Shown: positions 1-9,230 of the stretch, in pieces
Layout: the number at the start of each line of letters is the position of its first letter
Position numbering within the stretch: the first letter of the stretch is position 1
Source of the DNA: Pseudobacteriovorax antillogorgiicola
GTDB taxonomy: Bacteria > Bdellovibrionota_B > Oligoflexia > Oligoflexales > Oligoflexaceae
DNA: 64,000 nt
Assembly: GCF_900177345.1 (NCBI RefSeq)
Contig: NZ_FWZT01000025.1
Span: 48,776 to 112,775 of the forward strand
Reading direction: 5' to 3'
Translations under genes and position numbers: made by a program
Notes under the pieces: generated by a model
The model's input: the letters and a program-made list of their open reading frames with translations, nothing else
Told to the model about the DNA's origin: nothing
The model's database searches: none

Positions 1-1
1 T

Positions 2-1126
2 GCGGGCAGCATCCTCACCAATAAATACGCCGAAGGCCTTCCTGGTAAGCGCTATTATGGCGGTTGTTCCAAAGTCGATGGCATCGAGCAGATTGCCATC
101 GATCGTGCCAAGGAAATATTCGGAGCCAAGTTTGCAAACGTACAGCCTCACTCCGGTGCTCAGGCGAATGCTGCGGTTTATCTAGCCCTTCTCAGCCCTG
201 GCGATCGAGTATTAGGCATGGACCTATCCCATGGGGGACACCTCACTCATGGCTCCAAGGTAAACTTCTCGGGAATCAATTATGAATCCCACTTCTATGG
301 TGTAAGCCCCGAGTCGGAACTCCTTGACTACGACGAAGTGGAGCGAATTGCCACGGAAGTCAAACCCAAAATGATTATCGCTGGAGCAAGTGCTTACCCG
401 AGAGAGATCGATTTCGCCCGCTTTAGGCAGATCGCCGACAAAGTTGGTGCCTATCTCTTTGTGGACATGGCTCATATTGCAGGGCTTGTCGCTGCCGGTG
501 AACACCAAAACCCAGTGCCATTCGCCCATGTCGTTTCAACAACGACTCACAAGACCCTCCGTGGACCAAGGGGCGGCCTTCTCCTATGGAATGATGAGTC
601 CTTAAAGATTAATAAGGCGGTTTTTCCTGGAACTCAAGGCGGACCTCTTGAGCATGTGATTGCAGCCAAGGCTGTAGCCTTCAAAGAAGCCCTTGAGCCA
701 AGCTTCAAAGATTATCAGCAAAGTGTCAAAGCCAATGCAAAAGCGCTGGCCGAAGGACTGATGGAAACCGGCCTTCGTATAGTTTCCAACGGCACCGAGA
801 ATCACCTCGTCTTGCTCGACCTTTCCAGCACAGAAGTCAGCGGAAAAGACTTGGAAGAAGCACTTGGCAAAAGCCATATCACAGTAAATAAGAACACAGT
901 GCCTCGCGAGACTCGCAGTCCCTTCGTTACCAGCGGTATCCGCTTGGGAACAGCAGCACTCACCACGCGTGGCATGGGACCTGAAGAGATGAAGCAGATT
1001 GCTGTTTGGATTCGACGGGCCTTCGATCACGTAGGTCAGGATGACGAACTGGCAAAAATTCACAAAGAGGTTGAGGCACTGACGGCTCGATTCCCACTTT
1101 ATCCGGGTTGGAGCCAAGTCAAGTGA
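2..1126 (+). CDS. glyA: Serine hydroxymethyltransferase, 5' part missing
   Basis: Interconverts serine and glycine with tetrahydrofolate, using PLP, in the cytoplasm; main source of one-carbon units. The frame is open from base 2, so the gene begins before the window; 374 residues are present and about 40-45 are missing compared with the usual length near 417. The PLP-lysine motif [13 protein letters not shown] is intact (bases about 540-577), as is the upstream [16 protein letters not shown] block with the PLP-binding Asp and His. The stop overlaps the GTG start of nrdR, so the two are translationally coupled. The glyA-nrdR-rib order is common in proteobacteria, which supports both calls. 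Confidence 0.97.
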   Translation, partial: AGSILTNKYAEGLPGKRYYGGCSKVDGIEQIAIDRAKEIFGAKFANVQPHSGAQANAAVYLALLSPGDRVLGMDLSHGGHLTHGSKVNFSGINYESHFYGVSPESELLDYDEVERIATEVKPKMIIAGASAYPREIDFARFRQIADKVGAYLFVDMAHIAGLVAAGEHQNPVPFAHVVSTTTHKTLRGPRGGLLLWNDESLKINKAVFPGTQGGPLEHVIAAKAVAFKEALEPSFKDYQQSVKANAKALAEGLMETGLRIVSNGTENHLVLLDLSSTEVSGKDLEEALGKSHITVNKNTVPRETRSPFVTSGIRLGTAALTTRGMGPEEMKQIAVWIRRAFDHVGQDDELAKIHKEVEALTARFPLYPGWSQVK

Positions 1127-1587
1127 AATGCCCGAAGTGTGACCAACGCGATACCAAGGTCCTAGAAAGCCGCATCAGCAACGAAGGGCGCAGTGTGCGC
1201 CGTCGGCGCGTTTGCACCAAGTGTCACCATCGCTTTACCACTTATGAGAAGCAAGAAGAGCTAACTCTTCAGGTGAAAAAGCGAGATGGCACCTTCGATG
1301 TTTTCAATCGCGAAAAAATCATCAGCGCCCTTTCTATGGCTTGTCGAAAGCGCAACATTTCCATCGATCAGATCGAGTCGATGGTTGCAGGTATCGAGGC
1401 CCACCTTCGCGGTAACGGCGAGCGAACGGTCACGAGCCAAAAAATTGGTGACTTGGTGATGAAAAAACTTCGCCAAACCGATCATGTGGCATATGTTCGC
1501 TTCGCCTCCATCTATAAAGACTTCAAAGATCCTGAGGAATTTTTGCGCGAGCTTAAAGATCTCAAGGACGTTAGGGAACTCACATAA
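1123..1587 (+). CDS. nrdR: Transcriptional repressor NrdR
   Basis: Zinc-finger plus ATP-cone repressor of ribonucleotide reductase genes. I start it at GTG 1123, giving MKCPKC, the normal NrdR N-terminus, 154 residues; a GGAG lies 9 bases upstream at 1110-1113. A TTG at 1108 would add five residues and put the start on top of that ribosome site. The two Cys pairs of the zinc ribbon (CPKC at the N-terminus and CTKC about residue 31) are present, followed by an ATP-cone from about residue 49. It overlaps glyA by 4 bases and shares its last base with the ATG of ribE. Confidence 0.96.
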   Translation: MKCPKCDQRDTKVLESRISNEGRSVRRRRVCTKCHHRFTTYEKQEELTLQVKKRDGTFDVFNREKIISALSMACRKRNISIDQIESMVAGIEAHLRGNGERTVTSQKIGDLVMKKLRQTDHVAYVRFASIYKDFKDPEEFLRELKDLKDVRELT

Positions 1588-2198
1588 TGTTTACTGGACT
1601 AGTCGAGACTACGGGTCGTATCAAATCTATTCACGATCACGAGGGAATTTCTCGCTTTGTGGTCGAAGGGCTGAATCCCAAGCAGTTCGATGCCAAGTTC
1701 GGAGATAGCATCGCAGTCAATGGCTGCTGCCTCACGGTAACAGAGATCTTCGATGACGGTTATTCATTCGATGTTTCCCGAGAGACTTTAAGTGTGACCA
1801 ACCTGGGCGCTTTGGCCCCTCGTAAACGGGTGAACCTCGAACGAGCCATGCAGATTGGCGACCGTTTGGGAGGACATTTGGTTTCTGGGCATGTAGACGG
1901 CAAAGCCACCATAGAATCCATTGACAAACAAAGCGATGGCTGGGAAGTAGTCATTAGCTTGAACCACTCCTTGAGCCGTTACGTGATTCCAAAAGGATCA
2001 ATTTGTCTCGATGGAGTTAGCTTAACAGTCAATGAACTGAAAGATGAATCGGCTCACAGCCTGATCCACCTGATGCTTATCCCTGCCACCATCGAAGAAA
2101 CCACCTTCGCGGAGCTTCCTGTCGGCTGGCAGCTGAATGTTGAGGTGGATATGATCTCCAAGTTCATGGAAAGATTAAGTAAGTTCCAGCCAAACTAA
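1587..2198 (+). CDS. ribE: Riboflavin synthase, alpha chain
   Basis: Dismutates two 6,7-dimethyl-8-ribityllumazine molecules to riboflavin, the last step of the pathway. 203 residues, the usual size. Two lumazine-binding repeats are visible: the first opens with [12 protein letters not shown], the second is entered through GDRLGGHLVSGHVDG (about residues 90-105). The ATG overlaps the nrdR stop by one base. In most relatives ribD sits between nrdR and this gene; here it does not. A 154-base gap with an inverted repeat follows before ribBX. The gene is called ribC in some naming schemes. Confidence 0.96.
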   Translation: MFTGLVETTGRIKSIHDHEGISRFVVEGLNPKQFDAKFGDSIAVNGCCLTVTEIFDDGYSFDVSRETLSVTNLGALAPRKRVNLERAMQIGDRLGGHLVSGHVDGKATIESIDKQSDGWEVVISLNHSLSRYVIPKGSICLDGVSLTVNELKDESAHSLIHLMLIPATIEETTFAELPVGWQLNVEVDMISKFMERLSKFQPN

Positions 2199-2270
2199 GA
2201 TGTAAACGCTTTTGTAGCATTTAAGTTTCCCGCTGTAGTCCGATGAATAGCTTGCTAGTTTGGCCTAGAT

Positions 2271-2340
2271 ATATTAGGTTGCTATCTTCTTGGCGTCGTG
2301 AGGAGTTCTTTGACATTGCTGCAGGGCAACCACCTAATAT
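2271..2340 (+). promoter_or_regulatory. Long-range inverted repeat just before ribBX
   Basis: Left arm 2271-2282 (ATATTAGGTTGC) is complementary to right arm 2326-2340 (GCAACCACCTAATAT) apart from a three-base insertion. The loop is 43 bases. The right arm ends 12 bases before the ribBX ATG, and the GGGG ribosome site at 2344-2347 follows directly. It does not carry the FMN riboswitch core. Possible leader hairpin or protein-binding site controlling ribBX; function is inference. Confidence 0.5.
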
Positions 2341-2352
2341 TATGGGGTTTCT

Positions 2353-3510
2353 ATGAATACAGGGGCGGAACAGGATCGAATGTTAAACCGAGTTGGTGAG
2401 GCTATCGAAGCCATTCGCAATGGTCGAATGGTGATCATGGTCGACGATGAAGACCGCGAAAATGAGGGAGACCTCGTCCTAGCAGCAGAATGCGTGACTC
2501 CAGAACAAATTAATTTTCTCGCTAAGTACGCACGAGGCCTTATCTGCCTAACGCTCGAACCTGAGCTAGTTGATGCCCTTAAGCTCCCCATGATGGAAGA
2601 CAGCACCAAGCGCCTACCCACGCAAGGCACGGCATTTACTGTGAGCATCGAAGCTCGTGATGGAGTGACCACTGGTATTTCGGCCGCAGATCGCGCCCAC
2701 ACCATCCAAGTCGCCATTGCAAACGGCGCAAAACCTGAAGACATTGTTGTACCAGGACATATTTTCCCTCTCAAGGCCAGACCAGGAGGCGTTCTTGAGC
2801 GTGCCGGGCATACTGAAGGCTCGGTAGACATCGCAAAGATGGCAGGCTATAAAGGTGCCGGCGTGATCTGCGAGATCATGAATGACGATGGCACAATGGC
2901 TCGAATGTCCGACCTCGAAACCTTCGCCAAAGAGCACAATATTCCGATCATCGCGATCGCAGATCTCATTCAGTACCGACTTCTTAAAGAAACTATGGTT
3001 GAAGAGGTCGAACGCCAAGAAATTCTAACGGACGCTGGTCCCTTTACAGGGGTTTTGTTTCGCAATCTCGTCGATCGCTCGGAGCACCTAGCCATACTCA
3101 AAGGCGACGGCTTCGAAAATCACGTGGTTGATGTTCGGGTTCATGGCCAAAAGAACTTATGTGACGCTATTGGATCGCGAGACGCGGGTTCCGGCAAACG
3201 ACTGGCTTATGGTTTGGATATGCTCAAGCAAGTGGATCGTGGCATTCTTATTTATCTGACTCGATCCGAGCAGTCATTGGTCCCTGAATTCGAAGAACTG
3301 ATTTCTGACTTCCAAAAGAAACCAAAAGAGTCAAAAGCAAATAAAAAAGCTCCGGGAGTTGATGTTCGCCTTCATGGGACCGGAGCGCAAATTCTTAGGT
3401 CTCTGGGGGTTTCTAAGATGCGCATCCACACCACATCCCCGATGGCCTTGAAAGGGCTTTCAGGGTTTGGTCTTGAGATTGTTGAAACCAACGTTTTTTC
3501 TTATAAATAG
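2353..3510 (+). CDS. ribB: 3,4-dihydroxy-2-butanone-4-phosphate synthase with degenerate GTP cyclohydrolase II half (RibBX type)
   Basis: Makes the four-carbon precursor of riboflavin from ribulose 5-phosphate. Residues about 1-205 carry the DHBP synthase signature DDEDRENEGDLVLAAE and the RPGGVLERAGHTE substrate loop, both intact. The rest aligns in position with GTP cyclohydrolase II, but the zinc site does not survive: where RibA has three Cys in the block around TGDxxxSxRCDCG, this protein reads VHGQKNLCDAIGSRDAGSG, with a single Cys. So the second half is probably not a cyclohydrolase. Similar hybrids (RibBX) are known in Shewanella and others. 385 residues, ATG with GGGG upstream. A separate ribA must exist elsewhere if the cell makes flavin. 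Confidence 0.9.
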   Translation: MNTGAEQDRMLNRVGEAIEAIRNGRMVIMVDDEDRENEGDLVLAAECVTPEQINFLAKYARGLICLTLEPELVDALKLPMMEDSTKRLPTQGTAFTVSIEARDGVTTGISAADRAHTIQVAIANGAKPEDIVVPGHIFPLKARPGGVLERAGHTEGSVDIAKMAGYKGAGVICEIMNDDGTMARMSDLETFAKEHNIPIIAIADLIQYRLLKETMVEEVERQEILTDAGPFTGVLFRNLVDRSEHLAILKGDGFENHVVDVRVHGQKNLCDAIGSRDAGSGKRLAYGLDMLKQVDRGILIYLTRSEQSLVPEFEELISDFQKKPKESKANKKAPGVDVRLHGTGAQILRSLGVSKMRIHTTSPMALKGLSGFGLEIVETNVFSYK

Positions 3511-3519
3511 AGGGTTTTC

Positions 3520-3969
3520 ATGGCTGAAAAAGTTCTCATCGTTGCAGCTCGTTTTAATGAATTGGTAACCCGCTCATTAGTGGATGGCGCCGTACAAACT
3601 CTTAAAGACGGCGGTCTCCAAGATAACCAAATATTCACAACCTGGGTGCCAGGGGCCTTCGAGATTCCGGTAGTCGCTGCCAAGGCTGCTCGCAGCAAAG
3701 GCTTTGATGCGGTCATCTGCCTTGGAGCTGTGATTCGCGGTAACACAGCTCACTTCGACTATGTAGCTGGACCAGCAGCATCTGGAATTATGAATGTCAG
3801 CGTTGAAACTGAGGTGCCAGTGATCTTCGGTGTTTTAACCACAGATACTGTGGAGCAAGCCCTTAATCGCGCCGGCCTAAAACTGGGTAATAAAGGGTCT
3901 GAAGCAGCACAAACAGCTCTTCAAATGATTCAGACCCTCAAGACAGTTGAAGAGTGGAGTAAGAATTGA
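3520..3969 (+). CDS. ribH: 6,7-dimethyl-8-ribityllumazine synthase
   Basis: Condenses the DHBP product of the upstream gene with the pyrimidine intermediate to form lumazine; usually assembles into icosahedral or pentameric shells. 149 residues, typical. Landmarks: [13 protein letters not shown] near the start, [10 protein letters not shown], and [14 protein letters not shown], which holds the catalytic His (the usual GET triplet is GNT here). It starts 9 bases after ribBX with AGAGGG as ribosome site and its stop overlaps the TTG start of nusB. Confidence 0.96.
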   Translation: MAEKVLIVAARFNELVTRSLVDGAVQTLKDGGLQDNQIFTTWVPGAFEIPVVAAKAARSKGFDAVICLGAVIRGNTAHFDYVAGPAASGIMNVSVETEVPVIFGVLTTDTVEQALNRAGLKLGNKGSEAAQTALQMIQTLKTVEEWSKN

Positions 3970-4382
3970 CAGATAAGCAGATTCACCCTAATTCCTTAGC
4001 CCGTGATTGGGCTGTGCAATTTCTATATCAGTGCGAAACAGAAAAGCTGTTCCACTTTTCCGATGGGCACTTTCAAACCTTCATCGACAACTTCAAGCTC
4101 GATGGTCAGATCGTGCCATTGATTCGCAACTTCGTCGAAGGTGTTTTTAATAATCTTGTCTACCTCAATGAGACCATCGAAAAGCATTCGACGAATTGGA
4201 CGATGGCGAGGATGCCGACAACAGATCGTTGTGTCCTAAGAGTTGCTGCCTACGAACTGACAAAGACCAAAGCTCCGCGGAAAGTAGCCATCAACGAGGC
4301 TATTGAACTTGCCAAAAAATACGGAACTCGTGACTCTGGTAAGTTCGTTAACGCCATTCTAGATAAGATCGAGCCAGCATAA
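3966..4382 (+). CDS. nusB: Transcription antitermination factor NusB
   Basis: RNA-binding partner of NusE (S10) in the antitermination complex on rRNA operons. 138 residues, all-helical, ending in the conserved [17 protein letters not shown]...FVNAILDKI block that marks NusB. Start is TTG 3966, overlapping the ribH stop, so it is likely translated by coupling. ribH-nusB is one of the most conserved bacterial gene pairs. Last gene of the operon, followed by a hairpin at 4386. Confidence 0.95.
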   Translation: MTDKQIHPNSLARDWAVQFLYQCETEKLFHFSDGHFQTFIDNFKLDGQIVPLIRNFVEGVFNNLVYLNETIEKHSTNWTMARMPTTDRCVLRVAAYELTKTKAPRKVAINEAIELAKKYGTRDSGKFVNAILDKIEPA

Positions 4383-4385
4383 TCA

Positions 4386-4407
4386 AGCAACCTTTGCAAA
4401 GGTTGCT
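4386..4407. terminator. Shared terminator hairpin between nusB and thrC
   Basis: AGCAACCTTTG followed directly by its complement CAAAGGTTGCT, a perfect 22-base palindrome (stem of 9 bp with a TGCA loop). It lies between two convergent genes, 4 bases after the nusB stop and 10 bases from the thrC stop. The T tract after it is short (TTTC), so it is a modest terminator in the + direction. Confidence 0.7.
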
Positions 4408-4416
4408 TTCAATTCC

Positions 4417-5655
4417 TCAGTTTAAAATCTTCTTGGAGATTTCTTCAAGATTTGCCCTTATAGGCTCCAACTCTCGGCCGCTATGTTGTAACACAGCATC
4501 GGTGTCCTTGAGCATATGCCCTGTGAGGATACCAACGACAGATTCATGGGCCTTGATGATTCCCTGATCTCTCAGTTTTTTGGCGCCTGCTAAAGAGCAC
4601 GCACTGGCGGGCTCACAACCAATACCTTGGCGATCGATCACTAGCTTTGCTGCTATGATCTCCTGGTCAGTCACTTGTTCTACAACCCCATTGAGATCTT
4701 TGATCACACGTTTCGCCTTGTGGAAATTCACAGGGTTGCCAATTCGAATGGCCGTCGCCACAGTTTCCGGTTCCATAGCATCAAGACTCCGCAAACCTTG
4801 CTGATAGGACTTATAGAACGGGTTCGCTCCCTCAGCCTGAATACTCGCAATCCGTGGCAGTTTACTGATCCAACCAGCATCATAGGCCTCCCGAAGCGCC
4901 TTACCGAATGCACTTGTATTACCCAAGTTGCCACCCGGTACCACAATCCAATCTGGAGCTTGCCAGGAAAGATTCTGTAGAATCTCCCATATAATTGATT
5001 TCTGCCCTTCTAAGCGAAACGGATTGAGAGAATTTACGAGATAGACATCCCCACGCTCAGCTAAGTCCTTTACCATTGCCATGGCAACATCAAAGCTGCC
5101 GGTAATGGCGAGACACTGTGCTCCGTATCCCAAAGCTTGGGCCAGCTTGCCCATCGCAACTTTACCGTCAGGGAGAAAAACAACGGATTTCAATCCTGCT
5201 TGAGCTGCATAAGCTGCTAAAGCTGCGCTGGTGTTACCAGTGGAGGCGCAAGCGACGACATTCGCTCCAAGCCTCTTCGCCTGAGTTACAGCGAGCGTCA
5301 TGCCGCGATCTTTGAACGAACCCGTGGGATTTTCACCCTCATGCTTAAAAGCAATGTCATCGATTCCAGACCAATGCGCAAGAGCTTTCCGGCGATAGAG
5401 CCTGGTATTGCCCTCTGGGTGAGTAACAATCTCACTTTCAGGAATCGATAAGATCCCCTCGCGAAAACGCCAAACCCCACTGACATCCACATCTTTCTGG
5501 CTTAAACATCGTTGATCAAAGAGGCTTGTTTGAAGCTCTTTTAGCTTCTCCAAAGGGCGCTCCACGGCGAGCAATCCACCGCAATCGCAACTATAGCGAA
5601 TTCTGTCGATAGAGTATTCTTGTTGACACTCGATACATCTTAGTACTTCATTCAT
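4417..5655 (-). CDS. thrC: Threonine synthase
   Basis: Converts O-phosphohomoserine to threonine with PLP. 412 residues. It begins with a small Cys-rich segment (CIECQQEYS then CDCGG, residues 7-26) like the zinc-ribbon start seen in the longer archaeal and plant-type enzymes rather than the E. coli type. The PLP lysine motif GSFKDRGM is about residues 112-119, and the glycine-rich phosphate loop GGNLGNTSAFGKAL follows. Its ATG overlaps the thrB stop by four bases. Third gene of thrA-thrB-thrC. Confidence 0.95.
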   Translation of the reverse strand: MNEVLRCIECQQEYSIDRIRYSCDCGGLLAVERPLEKLKELQTSLFDQRCLSQKDVDVSGVWRFREGILSIPESEIVTHPEGNTRLYRRKALAHWSGIDDIAFKHEGENPTGSFKDRGMTLAVTQAKRLGANVVACASTGNTSAALAAYAAQAGLKSVVFLPDGKVAMGKLAQALGYGAQCLAITGSFDVAMAMVKDLAERGDVYLVNSLNPFRLEGQKSIIWEILQNLSWQAPDWIVVPGGNLGNTSAFGKALREAYDAGWISKLPRIASIQAEGANPFYKSYQQGLRSLDAMEPETVATAIRIGNPVNFHKAKRVIKDLNGVVEQVTDQEIIAAKLVIDRQGIGCEPASACSLAGAKKLRDQGIIKAHESVVGILTGHMLKDTDAVLQHSGRELEPIRANLEEISKKILN

Positions 5656-6554
5656 AACACTTTCGCTCCCTCAGCTGCAATCGAGCCAATAAAAACAGTA
5701 CAATCACCAAATACATGGTGAAGTGGTTCTTTCGCTTTTTCAGCATCATCCCTTCGCTCAAAGAAGGCAAAGCATGTAGGCCCAGCACCACTAATCGAGA
5801 ACCCTAAAGCACCTAACTCCATGCAAACGTCTTTCGCCTCATCAAAACCAGGAATCAATGGTGAGCGATAGCGTTCTCCATAGCCATCTTCAAGACCATG
5901 TTTAATCATATCAAAATCACCGCGGGAGAAGCCGTTGACTAAGGTACAAGTGTTGGCCATCTGCCGAACCCAATCGGATTGTATAAGTTTTTCTGGCAAT
6001 ACAGAACGAGAGTCTTTGGTTTTTATTTTAATATTGGGAGTAACCAATAACAGAGTTGGTTGACATCCAACGGCAACTTGGTGAATGCGAATAGGATCAA
6101 CGCTCTGCACAAGAGTCAAACCACCATAAACGCTGGGAGCAATATTATCGAGATGTCGCCCAGCTACGTGAGTTTCAGCAGTTAAAGCCGCCTCAACCAC
6201 ACCTTGATGGTCATCTTCTTTCCCTAGAAGAGCAGCAGCTGCCATGGCACCAGCCACACTTGAGGCTGCACTTGCCCCTAAACCACCAGAGGATGGTAAG
6301 GCTCGCTCGATATGAACATCCAAGGCCCGTCGAAAACCTTCTCTCGCAAGGTATGCTTGGGCAGCCAGGGTAACAGTATTTTCGCTGGGGTCAGTTGGAA
6401 TAAGATCTGCATCTCGACCGGTAATATTAACTCTCGTTTCGTTCTCGCCCCATTCCATGGATACAGTGTCACCAAGCTCAGCTACCGCAAGCCCTAATAC
6501 ATCAAATCCTGGCCCGACATTGCCAATGCTGCCCGGAGAAAAAACCTTGACCAT
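5652..6554 (-). CDS. thrB: Homoserine kinase
   Basis: Phosphorylates homoserine for threonine synthase. 300 residues, GHMP kinase fold. The ATP loop is ALPSSGGLGASAASSVAGAM (about residues 85-104) and the C-terminal GFSISGAGPTCFAFF is the third GHMP motif. The start MVKVFSPGSIGNVGPGFD is the family's first motif. It overlaps thrA by one base and thrC by four, so the three are one transcript. Confidence 0.96.
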   Translation of the reverse strand: MVKVFSPGSIGNVGPGFDVLGLAVAELGDTVSMEWGENETRVNITGRDADLIPTDPSENTVTLAAQAYLAREGFRRALDVHIERALPSSGGLGASAASSVAGAMAAAALLGKEDDHQGVVEAALTAETHVAGRHLDNIAPSVYGGLTLVQSVDPIRIHQVAVGCQPTLLLVTPNIKIKTKDSRSVLPEKLIQSDWVRQMANTCTLVNGFSRGDFDMIKHGLEDGYGERYRSPLIPGFDEAKDVCMELGALGFSISGAGPTCFAFFERRDDAEKAKEPLHHVFGDCTVFIGSIAAEGAKVL

Positions 6555-9073
6555 TAGTAACCCCTTTCCTGGCTCGCAGCAATGGCGATCACATCGTTCA
6601 GAACTCCCGCTGCGGTCACGTCTGCCCCAGCACCTGGCCCGGTTACAATGAGTGGATTTCCATTGTACCTTCGGGTACGGATTGAAACTTGATTTGCCGT
6701 ACCCCGTAGTCTGCCAAGGGGCGACTGGGCATCCACAGCTTCGACGCCTACGGAAACCTCTTCCCGACTCAGACGAGCCACATAACGAAGGACTTTTCCT
6801 TCTGCTTTAGCCGTAGCTATCTTTTTACAAACTTCGTCATCAATTTCCTTGAGGGACTCAATAAAAATTTGCGGGTCATCGTGAGATAGATGCTCAGGAT
6901 AGAGGGACTCAAGCTGGATGTCTTCCATATTAATACGGATATCTAGCGTTCTTGCCAGAATAAGTGCTTTCCGCGCCACATCCATTCCAGAAAGATCATC
7001 TCTTGGGTCTGGCTCTGTATAACCTTTTTCATAAGCAATACGTACCGCTTCAGAAAATAGAGCACCATCCTCCATCTGAGTCATCAGGTAGCCCAAGGTC
7101 CCCGACAAGCAACCTAATATTTCATAGACATCATCGCCAGCTTCAGATAGCTTTTCCAAGGTATCGAGCACTGGCAGGCCTGCACCAACGGTGGCTTCGT
7201 AGCGAATAAAGAGCCCTTTTTCATGGGCAAGATCAAATAGAGCTTGGTACCTTTCGTAAGGAATCGATAGAGGCTTTTTGTTGGCGACGACCACATGGAG
7301 GTTATGATGGAGAGCCTCACGAATCAATTCATCCGTCTCTGCTGCCGTAAGATCTACAAAAACTCCTTTGTGATAAGTTGTTTCCTCAAGATGCTTGCGC
7401 AAAAACTTCAATGACTGTGCGCCATCGAGTGCGTTGATTTTCTTTCCTGCCTCCTTCAGTTTGAGCACGTTGCTAAGCTCTTCACTAGAAAAACCGTGAT
7501 CATTAAACAGACAGGCTGAGGAATCAATCAAGGAAACGATGGGCGTTTTGATCTTGATTTTATCGCGGAAGTAATCTTTTTGCCCTTCAATTTGTCGAAC
7601 TAATGTCTGACCGATTTGGCCAAAACCATGAATAAGAAGGTTAACTTCGCCGCTGTCTCGTTGATGAAGTGCCTTGATCCGATTGAGACGATATTCCCGG
7701 TGAAGCGCTCGTAAAGCTGGCCCCATTTGATTCTCTTCGATAACCACAGAAATGTTCAGCTCTGACGAACCTTGAGCAATAGCATTAACATTGATTTCTT
7801 TGTGATGGATGCACTGAAACGCGCGCGCCGCAATCCCATGGGTACCACTCATTCCAAGCCCCACGATCGCTATCACACACTGATCCCTCTTGATCTTGAT
7901 CTCATCAATCAGCCGAAACTCAATTTCATACTTAAAGGCGCGCTCCAGAGCCTCGCGGGCCCCTTGGGCCTCTTTCTGAGGAACCACGAAACAGATGCTT
8001 GATTCACTCGATGCCTGAGTGATTAGGGAAACAGAGATATCCTCCTGCGCCATCGCTCCGAAAGTGCGTGCAGCCATCCCTGGCACTCCCATCATACCGT
8101 TACCTTCTACTGAGATCATAGCTTGGCGGCTAACTGCAGTTAAGGCTTTCACAGGATAGGCTCCAGGTGAAACGTCACCAGCGATCAGTGTGCCGCTCAA
8201 CGCAGGCTTAAATGTATTCTTAATGATCAAGGGGATACCTTGCGGAATCAAAGGAATGATGGCTCTTGGGTGAAGAACCTTGGCACCATAATAAGCTAGT
8301 TCAGCAGCTTCTCGATAGTGAAGCTCAGGAACCACACGAGTATTCGGTACATAGCGAGGATCTGCCGTTAGCAAACCATCGACTTCTTTGTAGAGGGTAA
8401 CTGTATCGGCTTTTAAGAATGAACCAAGTAAGGTCGCTGAATAATCAGAGCCTCCACGCCCTAATGTCATCACATCACCATCAGGGCTCTCACCGATAAA
8501 ACCAGGAATGATGGCCGTCTGCCCTTGATTCAAGCGAGGTATCAAAACACTTTGCACTTGTTGGATACTCTTCTCATGATTTGGCACAAGAGACCCAAGC
8601 TCTTTATGCAATTTGATCAGCTCAGTCGCATCTAAAAACTGAGCATCCAGCTTGTCACTCCTGAGTACAGAGGCCAAAATGCTCGCCATCATGCGCTCAC
8701 CAGAAGACACAACTCTTGCATGCACTTTAGCAGTTAGTTCACCAAGGGTTTCGACACTGGAGAAAATAGTTGCTAGTTCAGCGATAACGCGATCAACGTC
8801 CCCAGCCAAGGTTTCTTTATCCTCGGGCGCTGTAAGCTCCTGAATAACTCCTTGATGACGCTGTCTCAGAGTTTCCAACTGCTGTTTCTCATTGCTCCGG
8901 TTACCTTGAACTGCTTGTTGGGCTAAGCTGTCTAGTGCGTCTGTTACCCCACCCATAGCCGACACTACAACTGTTAGCCTATTCGGATCTTGTCTAATGA
9001 TTTCTGCAACCTGGGAAATGCAGGCGGTGTCTGCTAAGGAGGAGCCTCCAAACTTAAAAACGCGATAGGCCAT
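6554..9073 (-). CDS. thrA: Bifunctional aspartokinase / homoserine dehydrogenase
   Basis: Catalyses the first and third steps from aspartate to threonine. 839 residues. The kinase half opens with VFKFGGSSLADT and has the SSGERMMASIL and GRGGSDYSATLLG motifs; two ACT regulatory domains follow (about residues 310-460); the dehydrogenase half starts near 465 with the NAD(P) loop LIHGFGQIGQTLV and includes VVVANKKPLS and the GLPVLDTLEKL block. It is fused in the E. coli ThrA order and heads thrABC. I looked for a Thr/Ile-rich leader peptide upstream and did not find one. Confidence 0.96.
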   Translation of the reverse strand: MAYRVFKFGGSSLADTACISQVAEIIRQDPNRLTVVVSAMGGVTDALDSLAQQAVQGNRSNEKQQLETLRQRHQGVIQELTAPEDKETLAGDVDRVIAELATIFSSVETLGELTAKVHARVVSSGERMMASILASVLRSDKLDAQFLDATELIKLHKELGSLVPNHEKSIQQVQSVLIPRLNQGQTAIIPGFIGESPDGDVMTLGRGGSDYSATLLGSFLKADTVTLYKEVDGLLTADPRYVPNTRVVPELHYREAAELAYYGAKVLHPRAIIPLIPQGIPLIIKNTFKPALSGTLIAGDVSPGAYPVKALTAVSRQAMISVEGNGMMGVPGMAARTFGAMAQEDISVSLITQASSESSICFVVPQKEAQGAREALERAFKYEIEFRLIDEIKIKRDQCVIAIVGLGMSGTHGIAARAFQCIHHKEINVNAIAQGSSELNISVVIEENQMGPALRALHREYRLNRIKALHQRDSGEVNLLIHGFGQIGQTLVRQIEGQKDYFRDKIKIKTPIVSLIDSSACLFNDHGFSSEELSNVLKLKEAGKKINALDGAQSLKFLRKHLEETTYHKGVFVDLTAAETDELIREALHHNLHVVVANKKPLSIPYERYQALFDLAHEKGLFIRYEATVGAGLPVLDTLEKLSEAGDDVYEILGCLSGTLGYLMTQMEDGALFSEAVRIAYEKGYTEPDPRDDLSGMDVARKALILARTLDIRINMEDIQLESLYPEHLSHDDPQIFIESLKEIDDEVCKKIATAKAEGKVLRYVARLSREEVSVGVEAVDAQSPLGRLRGTANQVSIRTRRYNGNPLIVTGPGAGADVTAAGVLNDVIAIAASQERGY

Positions 9074-9230
9074 GTCTTTTCTCTCTTTCCAAATGTTCCA
9101 AGCTAGTCCCTTGAGATTCGCCTAGAGGATAGCGGTTTCCTCCGTTAGCATCCATGAAAAACCTATGGTAAATTAGCCCCGCGAAGCGATAGAACGCTTG
9201 AAACCACAGTTTTGTCTAGGGGATCCCTGT

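Noticed and set aside
2199..2352. FMN riboswitch before ribBX
   Set aside because: The conserved FMN aptamer blocks are absent; only a simple long-range hairpin is seen.
9074..9197. Threonine leader peptide and attenuator before thrA
   Set aside because: No short frame rich in Thr and Ile codons and no terminator/antiterminator pair was found.
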